Shown: positions 28,550 to 37,365, counted from the stretch's first letter. The stretch is DNA of 64,000 bases from Gordonia desulfuricans NBRC 100010 (GCF_001485495.1 NZ_BCNF01000008.1:1-64000); one strand, 5' to 3'. Translations and numbers: made by a program. Notes: generated from the sequence alone by a model not told the origin.

Positions 28550-28661
28550 GGAAAGTCCTTTGCGTCGTATTCGGTTGGGAAAGAATGGGATACGCGGCGA
28601 CGACAAGTCCCGGAACCACCGGGTTGTCGCCGCCGCGCAGTAGATGTCGAGCGGGGGTGGA

Positions 28662-29774
28662 TCAGTGCTGGTGCTTGATCACACCGCGAATGTTCTTGCC
28701 GGCCAACAGGTCGTCGTATCCCTCGTTGACCTGTTCGAGGCTGTATTCCCTGGTGATCAGCTCGTCGAGCTTGAGCTTGCCGTCGGCATACATCCGGACC
28801 AGGTTGGGAATGTCATAGGTCGGATTGCAGTCGCCGAACAGCGAGCCCTTGATGGTCTTGCGGAAGTAGCTCATCTCGGTGCTCGGCAGTTTGACGGTGA
28901 TCTCGTCGATCCGGTTCAGCGCGGTCAGCACCATGATCCCGCCGCGGCCGATCATCGAGAAGCCGTCACTGACCTGCTCGGCGGTGATCAGGTCGGTGGT
29001 GATGATCGCCGAGTCGGCCCCCTGCCCGTTGGTGAGGTCGTCGATCGCGGCCTTGGCCTCGGCGGCATTGTCGAACGCCAGAGTCGCGCCGAGCTCGATC
29101 GCCTTGTCCCGCTTGTTCTGCAGCGGATCGATCACGATGATGTGCTCGGCGCCGGCGTGCTTGGCGCCCTGCACCGCGTTGATGCCGATGCCGCCGATAC
29201 CGAAGATGACCACCATGTCACCGGGCTTGGTGTCGGCGGCATACACCGCCGATCCCCATCCGGTGGGCACACCACAGCCGACCAGGACCGCCTTGTCGAG
29301 CGGGATGTCGTCGTCGACCACCACGACGGAGTACTCGTTGATCACGTTGTACTGGCTGAAGGTGCCCAGCGTGCACATCGCGCCGTACTGCCCGCGCGGT
29401 CCGCTGATCGGCCATCGCGGGCCCGCCAGGTGCCCTTCGAGCATCGCGGCGTTCATGTCGCACACCGACTGGCGGCCGGTGGCACAGTACTTGCAGCGCC
29501 CACATGTGGGCGTGAACGAACAGATGACGTGATCGCCGGGCTTGACGCGCGTCACGCCCGGGCCGACCTCCTGGATGATGCCCGCACCCTCGTGGCCGAG
29601 GACCATCGGCAGTCGCGCGATGGTGTCGCCGATGGAGATGTGGACGTCGGAATGGCACAGCCCGCCGTAGAGGTACTGGATGAGAACCTCGTTGGGACCG
29701 GGCTTGTCGAGGGTGAGTTCCTCGATCTCGATCGGCTTGCCCGGTTCGACGACGACTGCTGCTTGGGTCTTCAT
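28662..29774 (-). CDS. NDMA-dependent (mycofactocin-type) zinc alcohol dehydrogenase
   Basis: A 370-residue medium-chain zinc alcohol dehydrogenase. The catalytic-zinc motifs are GLCHSDVH and GHEGAG; the four structural-zinc cysteines lie in CGRCKYCATGRQSVCD near residue 95. The nucleotide fold has IFGIGGIGINAVQGAKHAGA. The sequence style matches the actinobacterial NDMA-dependent group (TIGR03989-like), whose NAD is tightly bound and is reoxidised through mycofactocin in vivo rather than exchanged. The start is the ATG at 29772-29774 with GGAGGAAA upstream. It sits between ALDH and the membrane protein on the same strand. It probably oxidises a primary alcohol or diol to the aldehyde used by ALDH. 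The mycofactocin biosynthetic genes are not in this window. Confidence 0.87.
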   Translation of the reverse strand: MKTQAAVVVEPGKPIEIEELTLDKPGPNEVLIQYLYGGLCHSDVHISIGDTIARLPMVLGHEGAGIIQEVGPGVTRVKPGDHVICSFTPTCGRCKYCATGRQSVCDMNAAMLEGHLAGPRWPISGPRGQYGAMCTLGTFSQYNVINEYSVVVVDDDIPLDKAVLVGCGVPTGWGSAVYAADTKPGDMVVIFGIGGIGINAVQGAKHAGAEHIIVIDPLQNKRDKAIELGATLAFDNAAEAKAAIDDLTNGQGADSAIITTDLITAEQVSDGFSMIGRGGIMVLTALNRIDEITVKLPSTEMSYFRKTIKGSLFGDCNPTYDIPNLVRMYADGKLKLDELITREYSLEQVNEGYDDLLAGKNIRGVIKHQH

Positions 29775-29909
29775 TGCGGTTTCCTCCGGTGTTCTCGATT
29801 CCGCCGGACGGCGGATATCGGGGGTGAATGAGATGGTTCGAACGATGAACTCTGCTGCGCCACCGGTCATTTCACCGACACGTGCGCTGTCGGTGACCGG
29901 CCGGCCACA

Positions 29910-31364
29910 TCAGGTGTGCTTGAGGTTGACCACGTGGACGTCGGTGAACTCCTCGACGCCGGTGCGGCCGAACTCCGCGCCCAGCCCCGACTGCTTGATC
30001 CCGCCGAACGGGACGTCGGGGGTCAGCTGGAAGTGGTGGTTGATCCAGGTGGTGCCGGCCTCGAGGCGGCCGGCCACGTCCATCGCGTTCTCGATGTCGG
30101 TGCCCCACACCGATGCACCGAGCCCGTACGGGGTCGCGTTGGCGCGGGCGATCGCGTCGTCGAGGTCGTCGTAGCGCAGCACCGAGCGGATCGGGGCGAA
30201 GGTCTCCTCGGCGACCAGCGGGCTGCTCTCGTCGATGTCGCAGACCAGCGTCGGGGCGATGTAGTAGCCCGGACGGTCGAGCGCATCACCACCGGCGACG
30301 ATCCGGCCGTCCCGGCGGGCCACGGTCAGGTGCTCGCGCGCCTTGTCGTACTGGACCTTGTTCTGCACCGGTCCCACCTGGGTCTGTTCGTCCAACCCGT
30401 GTCCGACGGTCAGCGCCGCGATCCGCCGGGACAGCGCCTCGACCATGGCCTCGTGCATCGACGACGGGACGTAGATCCGCTTGATCGACACGCAGACCTG
30501 GCCCGCATTCGAATAGGCCCAGGTGCACAGTCCTTCTGCGGTCTTCTCGACGTCGGCGTCGGCGAGCACCACGGCCGCGTCGTTGCCGCCGAGTTCCAGC
30601 GTCAGACGCTTGAGGGTGGGCGCACAGGCCGCCATCACGTGACGTCCGGTGACCGTGGACCCGGTGAACGAGACCTTGTCGACGCCCGGATGTGCGGTGA
30701 GTCGGCGCCCCAGATCGCCGCCGTCACCGACGATGTTGAACACCCCGGCCGGGATCACGTCGCGGATCAGCTCACCGAAGTACAGGGTCGCCAGCGGCGT
30801 GGTGGGCGACGGCTTGAGCACCATGGTGTTGCCGACGACCAGTGCCGGTGCGAGCTTGTAGAGGGCCTGGAAGAGCGGGAAGTTCCACGGCGTGATCGCA
30901 CCCACCACACCGACCGGCCGGCGGCGCAGTTCGACGCGGTTGGCGTCGTCGTCGCGCAGCACCTCGGTCTCCAGGCGGTAGTCGGCGAAGTACCGGGTGA
31001 AGTCGATCGACCAGCTCACGTCGTCGCGTGCCTGGGTGATCGGCTTGCCCTGTTCCAGGGTGGTGAGCTGGGCGAGTTCCTCGTGGTGCGCGGCGAGGAC
31101 GTCGGCCACCGCGTGCAGCACCCTGCCGCGCTCGCCGACGTCGAGTGCCGACCAGGCCGGCAGGGCGCGGCGGGCCGCGGCGACGGCGAGGTCGAGCTGC
31201 TCGGACGAGGCGGCGGGAGCCTCGGCGATCTGTTCGGCGGTACCGGGATCCACCACCGCGACCCGGGTCGCGCCGTCGACCAGCCGGCCCTCGATCAACT
31301 GGCCGAACCGCTTGGTCGCCGGGTCGAATCCCAACCGGGGAGTCGGGGTGAGAAGTGAGGTCAT
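29910..31364 (-). CDS. NAD(P)-dependent aldehyde dehydrogenase
   Basis: 484 residues, standard length for the ALDH superfamily. It has VVGAITPWNFPLFQALYKLA (the N-binding loop), SFTGSTVTGRHVM, the catalytic Glu in LTLELGGNDA and the catalytic Cys in NAGQVCVS. Because the Glu is present, it should release a free acid rather than an acyl-CoA. The ATG at 31362-31364 is chosen because homology begins shortly after. The reading frame open to 32045 runs into the divergent regulator and is a shadow. It is the first gene of the minus-strand arm, facing the sigma54-like regulator across a 301-bp control region. Likely job: oxidation of 3-hydroxypropionaldehyde or propanal to the acid. Confidence 0.9.
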   Translation of the reverse strand: MTSLLTPTPRLGFDPATKRFGQLIEGRLVDGATRVAVVDPGTAEQIAEAPAASSEQLDLAVAAARRALPAWSALDVGERGRVLHAVADVLAAHHEELAQLTTLEQGKPITQARDDVSWSIDFTRYFADYRLETEVLRDDDANRVELRRRPVGVVGAITPWNFPLFQALYKLAPALVVGNTMVLKPSPTTPLATLYFGELIRDVIPAGVFNIVGDGGDLGRRLTAHPGVDKVSFTGSTVTGRHVMAACAPTLKRLTLELGGNDAAVVLADADVEKTAEGLCTWAYSNAGQVCVSIKRIYVPSSMHEAMVEALSRRIAALTVGHGLDEQTQVGPVQNKVQYDKAREHLTVARRDGRIVAGGDALDRPGYYIAPTLVCDIDESSPLVAEETFAPIRSVLRYDDLDDAIARANATPYGLGASVWGTDIENAMDVAGRLEAGTTWINHHFQLTPDVPFGGIKQSGLGAEFGRTGVEEFTDVHVVNLKHT

Positions 31365-31665
31365 CGAGTTCCTCTCGAAGCGAGTGCCGACGGCACTGGG
31401 AAAGGTCGGGTGTGATGTCGAGCCGCGGGCTCCGATCGACTGCGTTGCGGGCCGGGGGGATCGACGGATTTCAGTCTTGCGATCTGCGTCACAGCTATCT
31501 GTTCGAGATCTGGACACCCGCCGATCGGGGGCGAACGTCGCGCCGCGTCGGCTACGGTGGTTCGCACCGCGGGTGGCTTCGAGCACATTCGGGGAGGTTC
31601 GTGCGACGCATCTCGCGTCCGTCGAGAGATCGCCCGCGGCAAGTGATGACGAGAGGTCCGTGACG
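31365..31665. other. divergent control region of the C3 cluster
   Basis: 301 bp between ALDH and the activator gene. No perfect long palindrome was found, and no sigma54 -24/-12 promoter (GG-N10-GC with TGGCAC/TTGC context) is evident. A GAGAGG ribosome site precedes the regulator ATG. Binding sites of the regulator are expected here but I cannot name them. Confidence 0.4.
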
Positions 31666-33318
31666 ATGATCGACAACTTCACAGCGACGGTCGCGATGAT
31701 GTCCGCGAGCCGGTCGAGCCGTGTCCTGCAGGCCTCCTGGACTCGCTCCCGGCAAGCGGGTCTGGACCCGTCCAAACCGATGGATCCACCCACCGCAGGC
31801 GGGGTGGACACCGAGAGCCGCCTCTTCCGTGCGGCCGCACCGGTCCTGGATCGGGTGCGCGACGAGATCGACGGCGAGCGGTACTCGGTGATGCTCGTCG
31901 GCGCGCAGGCCGAGATGCTGACCACCGTCAACGGATGTCGGCCGATCGACACGGTGGTGGAGCGCATCGGTGCCACCCCGGGTGCGGTGTGGCGGGAGGA
32001 CACCACCGGCACCAATGCCCTGGCCACCCCGTTCGAGACCCGCAAACCGCTGTTCGTCCGCGGCCGCGACCACTACGTGGAGGGTCTGCACGACTACAGC
32101 TGTTACGGGCGGCCGATCTTCGATCCGGTCACCAAACGCCTTCTGGGCGTGCTCGACATCATGAGCGATGCCGGCGCCGAGTCGGCGTTGATGCGACCGT
32201 TCGTCGACTCGGCGATCATCGAGATCGAACGCAACATCCGTCAGAGCGTCGGCAACCGCACCCGCTCGGTGATCCGGGCCTTCGAGGAGGCGGCCCGGCA
32301 TCCGGCCGCGATCGTGGTGGCGATCTCGCGTTCGGTGGTGTTGCAGAGCTCGGCCGCCGCGCGGCTGCTGTCGTCCACCGATGTCGCGTTGTTGCAGCAG
32401 CTCGCCGACAACCTGCGGACGTCGACGACCGTCGAGGTCACGCTGGGCAGCGGACATCCGGCACGGGTGGAGCTGGGGCCGGTGGAGAACTCCGACGGTG
32501 TGCTCGCGCGGGTGCACACCCGGCAACGGCCGATGGTCCCCCGCACCGCCGAACGTTTGCGCAGCTGGAGCCGGGTGCGGCAGTGGATCGAGGACTTTCC
32601 CGGCGGCTCGGGGTCGGGGGTGATCGTCGGCGAATCCGGCAGTGGCCGCACCACCGCGCTCGCCGACGCCGCCGGCGAGCTCACGCGCTGCGCGATCGAC
32701 GGCCGCACCCTGGACGAGGACGAGGCCGAACGCAGGCTACGGGCCTTCGCCGAGCAGCCCGGCGATCAGCTCCTCACCATCGACGATCTCGACCGGCTGC
32801 CGACGGGCCCGCTGGGCATCGTCGAGGAGATCCTGGTCTCGGGGCGTCACCGCGTCCTGGCCGGCACCGGGATTCCCGATCCCGAGGATGCCTGCGCCAC
32901 CCGGCTCCTGCACCTGTTCGAGAATCGGCTGGACCTGCCGGCGCTGCGCGATCAACGCTCGGAACTGCTCGCCACCCTGGACGAGCTGGCCGGACCGGGC
33001 GTGCGATATCGCTTCACCCCGCAGGCCACACGGGTACTCGAATCGTATTCGTGGCCGGGCAATCACCGGGAGTTGGCGTCGGTGTTGCGCGCACTGTCGC
33101 GGTCTCGCGGCACGGTGATCGACGTGGCCGATCTGCCCATCGAGCTGCGGATGAAGTCGACGGTCAAGACGCTGACACCGTGGCAGCAGGCCAGCTGCGA
33201 TGCGATCATGCGGGCGATGGAGATCTCCCACGGCAACAAGGCTCACGCCGCGGACTATCTGGGCATCAGTCGCAGCACGCTGTACCACCACATCAAGGAG
33301 TACGGGATCATCGTCTAG
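31666..33318 (+). CDS. GAF-AAA+-Fis activator (AcoR/MimR-like), degenerate sigma54-type
   Basis: About 550 residues. An N-terminal GAF-like sensory domain (about 45-200, with GTNALATPFETRKPLFVRG) is followed by a shortened AAA+ domain with Walker A VGESGSGRTT near 325 and a DDLDRLP Walker-B-like segment. A C-terminal Fis-type helix-turn-helix (GNKAHAADYLGISRSTLYHHIKEYG) ends the protein. The GAFTGA loop that contacts sigma54 is absent, and the region between Walker A and Walker B is much shorter than in real bacterial enhancer-binding proteins. Actinobacteria lack sigma54, and such proteins (for example MimR of propane monooxygenase clusters) act with other sigma factors. The start is the ATG at 31666; the frame open from 30997 is antisense to ALDH. 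Divergent from ALDH, so probably its activator. Confidence 0.88.
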   Translation: MIDNFTATVAMMSASRSSRVLQASWTRSRQAGLDPSKPMDPPTAGGVDTESRLFRAAAPVLDRVRDEIDGERYSVMLVGAQAEMLTTVNGCRPIDTVVERIGATPGAVWREDTTGTNALATPFETRKPLFVRGRDHYVEGLHDYSCYGRPIFDPVTKRLLGVLDIMSDAGAESALMRPFVDSAIIEIERNIRQSVGNRTRSVIRAFEEAARHPAAIVVAISRSVVLQSSAAARLLSSTDVALLQQLADNLRTSTTVEVTLGSGHPARVELGPVENSDGVLARVHTRQRPMVPRTAERLRSWSRVRQWIEDFPGGSGSGVIVGESGSGRTTALADAAGELTRCAIDGRTLDEDEAERRLRAFAEQPGDQLLTIDDLDRLPTGPLGIVEEILVSGRHRVLAGTGIPDPEDACATRLLHLFENRLDLPALRDQRSELLATLDELAGPGVRYRFTPQATRVLESYSWPGNHRELASVLRALSRSRGTVIDVADLPIELRMKSTVKTLTPWQQASCDAIMRAMEISHGNKAHAADYLGISRSTLYHHIKEYGIIV

Positions 33319-33415
33319 CGCCGGGCCCGCGGTCGGCTGGTCGGCCCCACCGTCGCCCACCTCCTGCCACCCGCTGCCGAACCCGCTATGCCCTGCACCG
33401 CCGGCCGTGCAGCCG

Positions 33416-33433
33416 TGCACACGACTGTGTGCA
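33416..33433. promoter_or_regulatory. 18-bp palindrome upstream of the iron alcohol dehydrogenase
   Basis: TGCACAC-GACT-GTGTGCA is a perfect 7-bp inverted repeat with a 4-bp spacer, 114 bp upstream of the alcohol dehydrogenase ATG. The symmetry and its placement upstream of any promoter suit an enhancer-type site for the Fis-HTH activator encoded just before it. Binding is inferred. Confidence 0.5.
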
Positions 33434-33546
33434 TCTGGGCATTGCCGGACACCGGACGGTGACGCAGAGTCGATACCGACCCACCTTCCGAACCGGATGA
33501 CCGAACAGGGATATCCGGCAACGACATCCGAACAAAGGCCCACCAG

Positions 33547-34704
33547 ATGTCCACTCTCATCGCCCTGCCCCGAATCCTGCGGATCGGCGCCGACGCCCTC
33601 GCCGACCTCCCCGCCGTCCTCGCCGACATGGGGTGTCGACGCCCGCTGATCGTCACCGACGACTACCTCGTCTCCACCGGTGCGGTCACCCGGATCGGTG
33701 AGGGACTCCGCGCGGCCGGGATCGAGTTCGCGGTGTTCGGTGACGTGGTCCCCGATCCCACCACCGATTCGCTGAAGCCGGCCGCAGACCTGGTCCGGAC
33801 CGAGGGGTGCGACGCCGTGATCGGCTTCGGCGGGGGAAGTTCCATGGACACGGCCAAGGCGGTGGCCCTGCTGGCGACCACCGACCGCCCGATGCGCGAG
33901 TTCAAGGCGCCCACGCTCACCGACGAGCCGCTGCTGCCGATCATCGCCATCCCGACCACCGCGGGCAGCGGTTCGGAGGCGACGCGTTTCACCGTCATCA
34001 CCGATTCGGAGACCGGCGAGAAGATGCTGTGCCCGGGTATAGCGTTCCTGCCCACCGCGGCCATCGTCGACCACACGTTGACCTCGTCCATGCCACCGCG
34101 GCTGACCGCCGACACCGGTATCGACGCCCTGACCCACGCGGTGGAGGCCTACGTCAGCCGCAAGGCCAATCCGTTCAGCGATTCCTTTGCGCTCACCGCG
34201 ATCTCGACGATCGGCCGGTACCTGCGGCGCGCCTTCGCCGACGGCGCGGACGACCAGGCCCGAGAGCACATGATGCTCGCGGCCACCCAGGCCGGTATCG
34301 CATTCTCCAATTCCAGTGTGGCACTGGTGCATGGCATGAGCCGACCGCTCGGCGCGCATTTCCACATCAGTCACGGCATGTCCAATGCCATGCTCTTCCC
34401 GGCGGTCACCGAGTTCTCTGTCGGCGCGGCCACCGCCCGGTACGCCGATTGCGCCCGCGCCTACGGTGTGGCCGACGACGCTCATTCCGACGAGGCCGCC
34501 GCAGCGCTGTTCGTCGCGGAGCTTCGTCAGCTCAACCACGACCTCGAGGTGCCCGCGCCGCACGACCTGTCGATCGACCCCGACCAGTGGGCAGGACTCC
34601 TGCCGACGATGGCCGAACAGGCCCTCGCCTCGGGCTCGCCGCAGAACAATCCCGTGGTACCCACCGCCGACGAGATCGCCGCGATCTACCGCAGCATCTT
34701 CTGA
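33547..34704 (+). CDS. iron-containing (group III) alcohol dehydrogenase, 1,3-propanediol-dehydrogenase-like
   Basis: A 385-residue Fe-dependent dehydrogenase. The dinucleotide motif GFGGGSSMDTAKAVALLA lies near residue 95. Metal ligands are seen in DTGIDALTHAVEAY (Asp and His, about 190-203), VHGMSRPLGA and HFHISHGMSNAMLFP (about 260-280). The length equals the DhaT/FucO/GbsB family. A AAAGG ribosome site precedes the ATG. It lies 228 bp downstream of the activator gene, on the same strand, with a palindrome between. It could interconvert 1,3-propanediol and 3-hydroxypropionaldehyde, or oxidise 3-hydroxypropionate to malonate semialdehyde for MmsA; the sequence alone does not decide. Confidence 0.9.
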   Translation: MSTLIALPRILRIGADALADLPAVLADMGCRRPLIVTDDYLVSTGAVTRIGEGLRAAGIEFAVFGDVVPDPTTDSLKPAADLVRTEGCDAVIGFGGGSSMDTAKAVALLATTDRPMREFKAPTLTDEPLLPIIAIPTTAGSGSEATRFTVITDSETGEKMLCPGIAFLPTAAIVDHTLTSSMPPRLTADTGIDALTHAVEAYVSRKANPFSDSFALTAISTIGRYLRRAFADGADDQAREHMMLAATQAGIAFSNSSVALVHGMSRPLGAHFHISHGMSNAMLFPAVTEFSVGAATARYADCARAYGVADDAHSDEAAAALFVAELRQLNHDLEVPAPHDLSIDPDQWAGLLPTMAEQALASGSPQNNPVVPTADEIAAIYRSIF

Positions 34705-35268
34705 GGTCGGCGCCTCGCCACCGGCCGACGGGAACTCCCCTCGGCCTGCGGGGGCGTCGAATCCCGTGGTCACGTCGCCGAATTCGGGTGCGGAGGCCTC
34801 GACACGCCTCGTCGCTACGCTCCTCATCGGCTCGACCAGCATAAACAGCTGCAGCACAACACTTCTCATCGCACACACGGTTTGATGGTCGAGACCTCCG
34901 CAACCCACCCACAGACCAAACCCCGTGCTCACGTCGCCGAATCCGGGTGCGAAGGCCTCGATCACCAAGCCCAGAACTTGATGGTCGAGCCGGGACCGAG
35001 CATCGCGAGGACCCGAGTCGAGACCTCCGCCACCTACCCAGAGAACAGCACCACCTCCACAGGACAAACAGTGCTCACGTCGCCGAATCCGGGTGCGAAG
35101 GCCTCGACACGCCTCGTCGCTACGCTCCTCGTCGGCTCGACCACCGTGAAAAGTGCCTCGCCGCAGTCAGAACCTGATGGTCGAGCGGTGACCTCCGCAA
35201 CCCACCCCGCAAACACCACCCTCATTCCGACACAACATCCGCAGATCAAGCAGAAGGGCCGAAACCCC
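34705..35268. repeat. repeat-rich intergenic gap (dispersed element fragments)
   Basis: 564 bp without a gene. Three direct copies of a unit containing CACGTCGCCGAATCCGGGTG occur at 34764-34840, 34922-34964 (shortened) and 35071-35145. The full copies continue with CGCCTCGTCGCTACGCTCCT and end at GGCTCGACCA. Interspersed units starting ATGGTCGAG and ending GACCTCCGC plus ACC recur near 34885, 34981 and 35174. The unit near 34981 is the reverse complement of the window-start repeat at about 64-110. The resulting open frames are repeat translations and also cause a false N-terminal extension of MmsA. Confidence 0.85.
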
Positions 35269-36777
35269 ATGTCATCGTCCGTACTGACCGCCACCGTCGA
35301 CCACTGGATCAACGGCGGTCCGGTCACCGCCACCCCCGACACCCCGACCACCGATGTCTACTGCCCGGCCACCGGCGAGGTCACCAAGCGCGTTCCGGCC
35401 GGTTCCCGCACCGACGCCGAGGCCGCCCTCGCCAGTGCCGCCGCGGCATTCCCCACCTGGTCGGCGACCCCGGCACACATCCGCGCGCGGGTCATGTTCG
35501 CCTTCCGCGACAAGATGCTCGCCGACATCGACCGGTTGGCCGCCATCATCTGCGACGAGCACGGCAAGGTGATCGACGATGCTAAGGGTGAGCTGCAGCG
35601 CGGGATCGAGGTGATCGAGTTCTCCTGCGGCATAGCCGATCTGCTGAAGGGAGAGGTCACCGAGAGCATCGGCACCGGCGTCGACGGCATGTCGATGCGC
35701 AAGCCGCTGGGCGTGGTGGTGGGTATCGTGCCCTTCAATTTCCCGGCCATGGTCCCGCTGTGGATGGCACCGATCGCACTGGCCTGCGGGAACACCTTTG
35801 TACTCAAGCCGTCGGAGAAGGTGCCGACCCTGGCGATGGAGATGGCCGCGATGCTCTCCGAGTCCGGTCTGCCCGACGGCGCGTTCAACGTCGTCCACGG
35901 TGGCGGCGAGGTGGTGGACACCCTGATCACCGACCCGCGTGTCGAGGCGGTCAGCTTCGTCGGGTCCACGCCGGTCGCCGAGCACGTCCACCGCACCGCG
36001 ACCGAGGCGGGCAAACGCGTCCAGGCGCTCGGCGGGGCGAAGAACCACCTGGTGGTGCTGCCCGACGCCGACATCGACAACGTGGTGAGTGCACTGATGG
36101 GTTCGGCCTACGGCTCGGCCGGTGAACGCTGCATGGCGATCTCGGTGGTGGTGCCCGTGGGCGACCAGGTGGCGCAGGCGATCCGCGACCGCCTGACCGA
36201 GCGGATCGCCGAACTGCGCGTGGGTCCGGGCACCGAACCCGGCATCGAGATGGGTCCGCTGGTCACCGACGCGCACCGCGACCGGGTGATCGGCTACATC
36301 GACACCGGGGTCGCCGAGGGCGCCGAACTCGTGGTGGACGGACGACACGGGAAGTCGTCGACCGGGTTCTTCCTGGGCGCGTCGCTGTTCGATCACGTGA
36401 CACCCGACATGCGGATCTATCGGGAGGAGATCTTCGGACCGGTCCTGAGCATGGTCCGGGCCGACACCTTCGCCGAGGCACTGGATCTGGTCAACTCCCA
36501 CGAGTTCGGCAACGGCGCGGCGCTGTTCACCTCCGACGGCCGCGCCGCCCAGACCTTCGTCTCCGAGGTCCGCGCCGGGATGGTCGGCGTCAACGTGCCG
36601 ATCCCGGTCCCGATGGCGTTCCATTCCTTCGGCGGCTGGAAGCGCTCCCTGTTCGGCGACCACCACATCCACGGCCACGAAGGTGTCCGTTTCTACACCC
36701 GCTACAAGACCGCCACCGTCCGGTGGCCCCAGGCGGGCTCCGCACTCGCCGAGTACGTCATGCCGACGGCCAAGTAG
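35269..36777 (+). CDS. mmsA: CoA-acylating methylmalonate-semialdehyde / malonate-semialdehyde dehydrogenase
   Basis: 502 residues, MmsA length. The protein has the N-terminal ALDH binding domain, IVPFNFPAMVPLWM and SFVGSTPVAEHVH. ALGGAKNHLVVLPDAD stands in place of the general-base Glu segment, a hallmark of CoA-acylating MmsA enzymes, and the catalytic Cys lies in SAGERCMAI. It converts (methyl)malonate semialdehyde to propionyl-CoA or acetyl-CoA with loss of CO2. The start is the ATG at 35269 with AGAAGGG upstream; the frame back to 34882 is repeat DNA. It follows the iron alcohol dehydrogenase after the repeat gap. In the proposed pathway it drains malonate semialdehyde; valine or inositol catabolism is the usual alternative. 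Confidence 0.92.
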   Translation: MSSSVLTATVDHWINGGPVTATPDTPTTDVYCPATGEVTKRVPAGSRTDAEAALASAAAAFPTWSATPAHIRARVMFAFRDKMLADIDRLAAIICDEHGKVIDDAKGELQRGIEVIEFSCGIADLLKGEVTESIGTGVDGMSMRKPLGVVVGIVPFNFPAMVPLWMAPIALACGNTFVLKPSEKVPTLAMEMAAMLSESGLPDGAFNVVHGGGEVVDTLITDPRVEAVSFVGSTPVAEHVHRTATEAGKRVQALGGAKNHLVVLPDADIDNVVSALMGSAYGSAGERCMAISVVVPVGDQVAQAIRDRLTERIAELRVGPGTEPGIEMGPLVTDAHRDRVIGYIDTGVAEGAELVVDGRHGKSSTGFFLGASLFDHVTPDMRIYREEIFGPVLSMVRADTFAEALDLVNSHEFGNGAALFTSDGRAAQTFVSEVRAGMVGVNVPIPVPMAFHSFGGWKRSLFGDHHIHGHEGVRFYTRYKTATVRWPQAGSALAEYVMPTAK

Positions 36778-37017
36778 GTCCTACGGCCGGCCCGGTGGGG
36801 CCGTCCAGGTGGAGTCACGAAGGCGTGGAATCTCGTGTCGGTGGAGATCGAGCGTCAGGAACCCCCGCCTGGGCGGACCCGGTCGGGCGCAACCGTAACC
36901 GGGCGGGAAACGTCCCCGGGCGGAACCCCTATCTACAAGAAACCGGATCGGATGGAACCGCGGCGGGGTCCGCTGCGTCCAATCCTTCGTAGCATCCCTG
37001 CGACCGAGGAGTCCGCC

Positions 37018-37365
37018 GTGTCCCCCACCCCGCCGTCATCGCTGTTCAACCCGCTGTCCCGGCTGTTCGGATCGGACTCGAACCGGTTCGGGGTGGATCC
37101 AGACCAGATCTCCGCACTGTCGGACACCTGGCGGTCGCAGGGGAACGCCGTCGGCGGGATCGGATTCGACGCCCTGACCGTCGACGGCGAGGGCAGCCGG
37201 GTGATCACCGCATTGCGTGCCACCGGCAAACCCGCACTCGCGGCCACCGAGTCGATCTCCGACCGGCTCATCTCGATGGCGGTGGCGCTCGAGGCGTTCA
37301 GTGCCACCAGTGAGACGCAGGACGCCTCGGTGGCCCATGTCTTCGACCTGATGACCGATCGCTGA
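37018..37365 (+). CDS. small helical protein, possible type VII secretion target (EspC/DUF2580-like)
   Basis: About 115 residues starting at GTG 37018 (SPTPPSSLFNPLSRLF). The central part from FGVDPDQISALSDTWRSQG onward is predicted as two long amphipathic helices (about 25-105), as in EspC/ESX-type secretion targets. There is no signal peptide and no WxG. The stop shares one base with the ATG of the DUF1023 gene (TGATG), so the two are coupled. The open frame further upstream (to 36835) is not supported by a ribosome site. The family call is tentative; what is clear is the size, helical character and coupling. Confidence 0.6.
   Translation: MSPTPPSSLFNPLSRLFGSDSNRFGVDPDQISALSDTWRSQGNAVGGIGFDALTVDGEGSRVITALRATGKPALAATESISDRLISMAVALEAFSATSETQDASVAHVFDLMTDR

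Noticed and set aside
30997-31665. N-terminal extension of the activator
   Set aside because: Antisense to the ALDH 5' half; GAF homology and a GAGAGG site support 31666.
31365-31665. Sigma54 -24/-12 promoter
   Set aside because: No TGGCAC-N5-TTGC-like element found in either direction; the activator also lacks GAFTGA.
32737-35067. 776-aa minus-strand frame over the activator C-terminus, Fe-ADH and repeats
   Set aside because: Shadow of two plus-strand genes extended through repeat DNA.
34882-35268. N-terminal extension of MmsA
   Set aside because: Lies entirely in the repeat-rich gap; homology and a ribosome site begin at 35269.
36783-36804. Terminator hairpin after mmsA (ACGGCC...GGCCGT)
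   Set aside because: Only a 6-bp stem with a 10-nt loop in GC-rich DNA; too weak to call.
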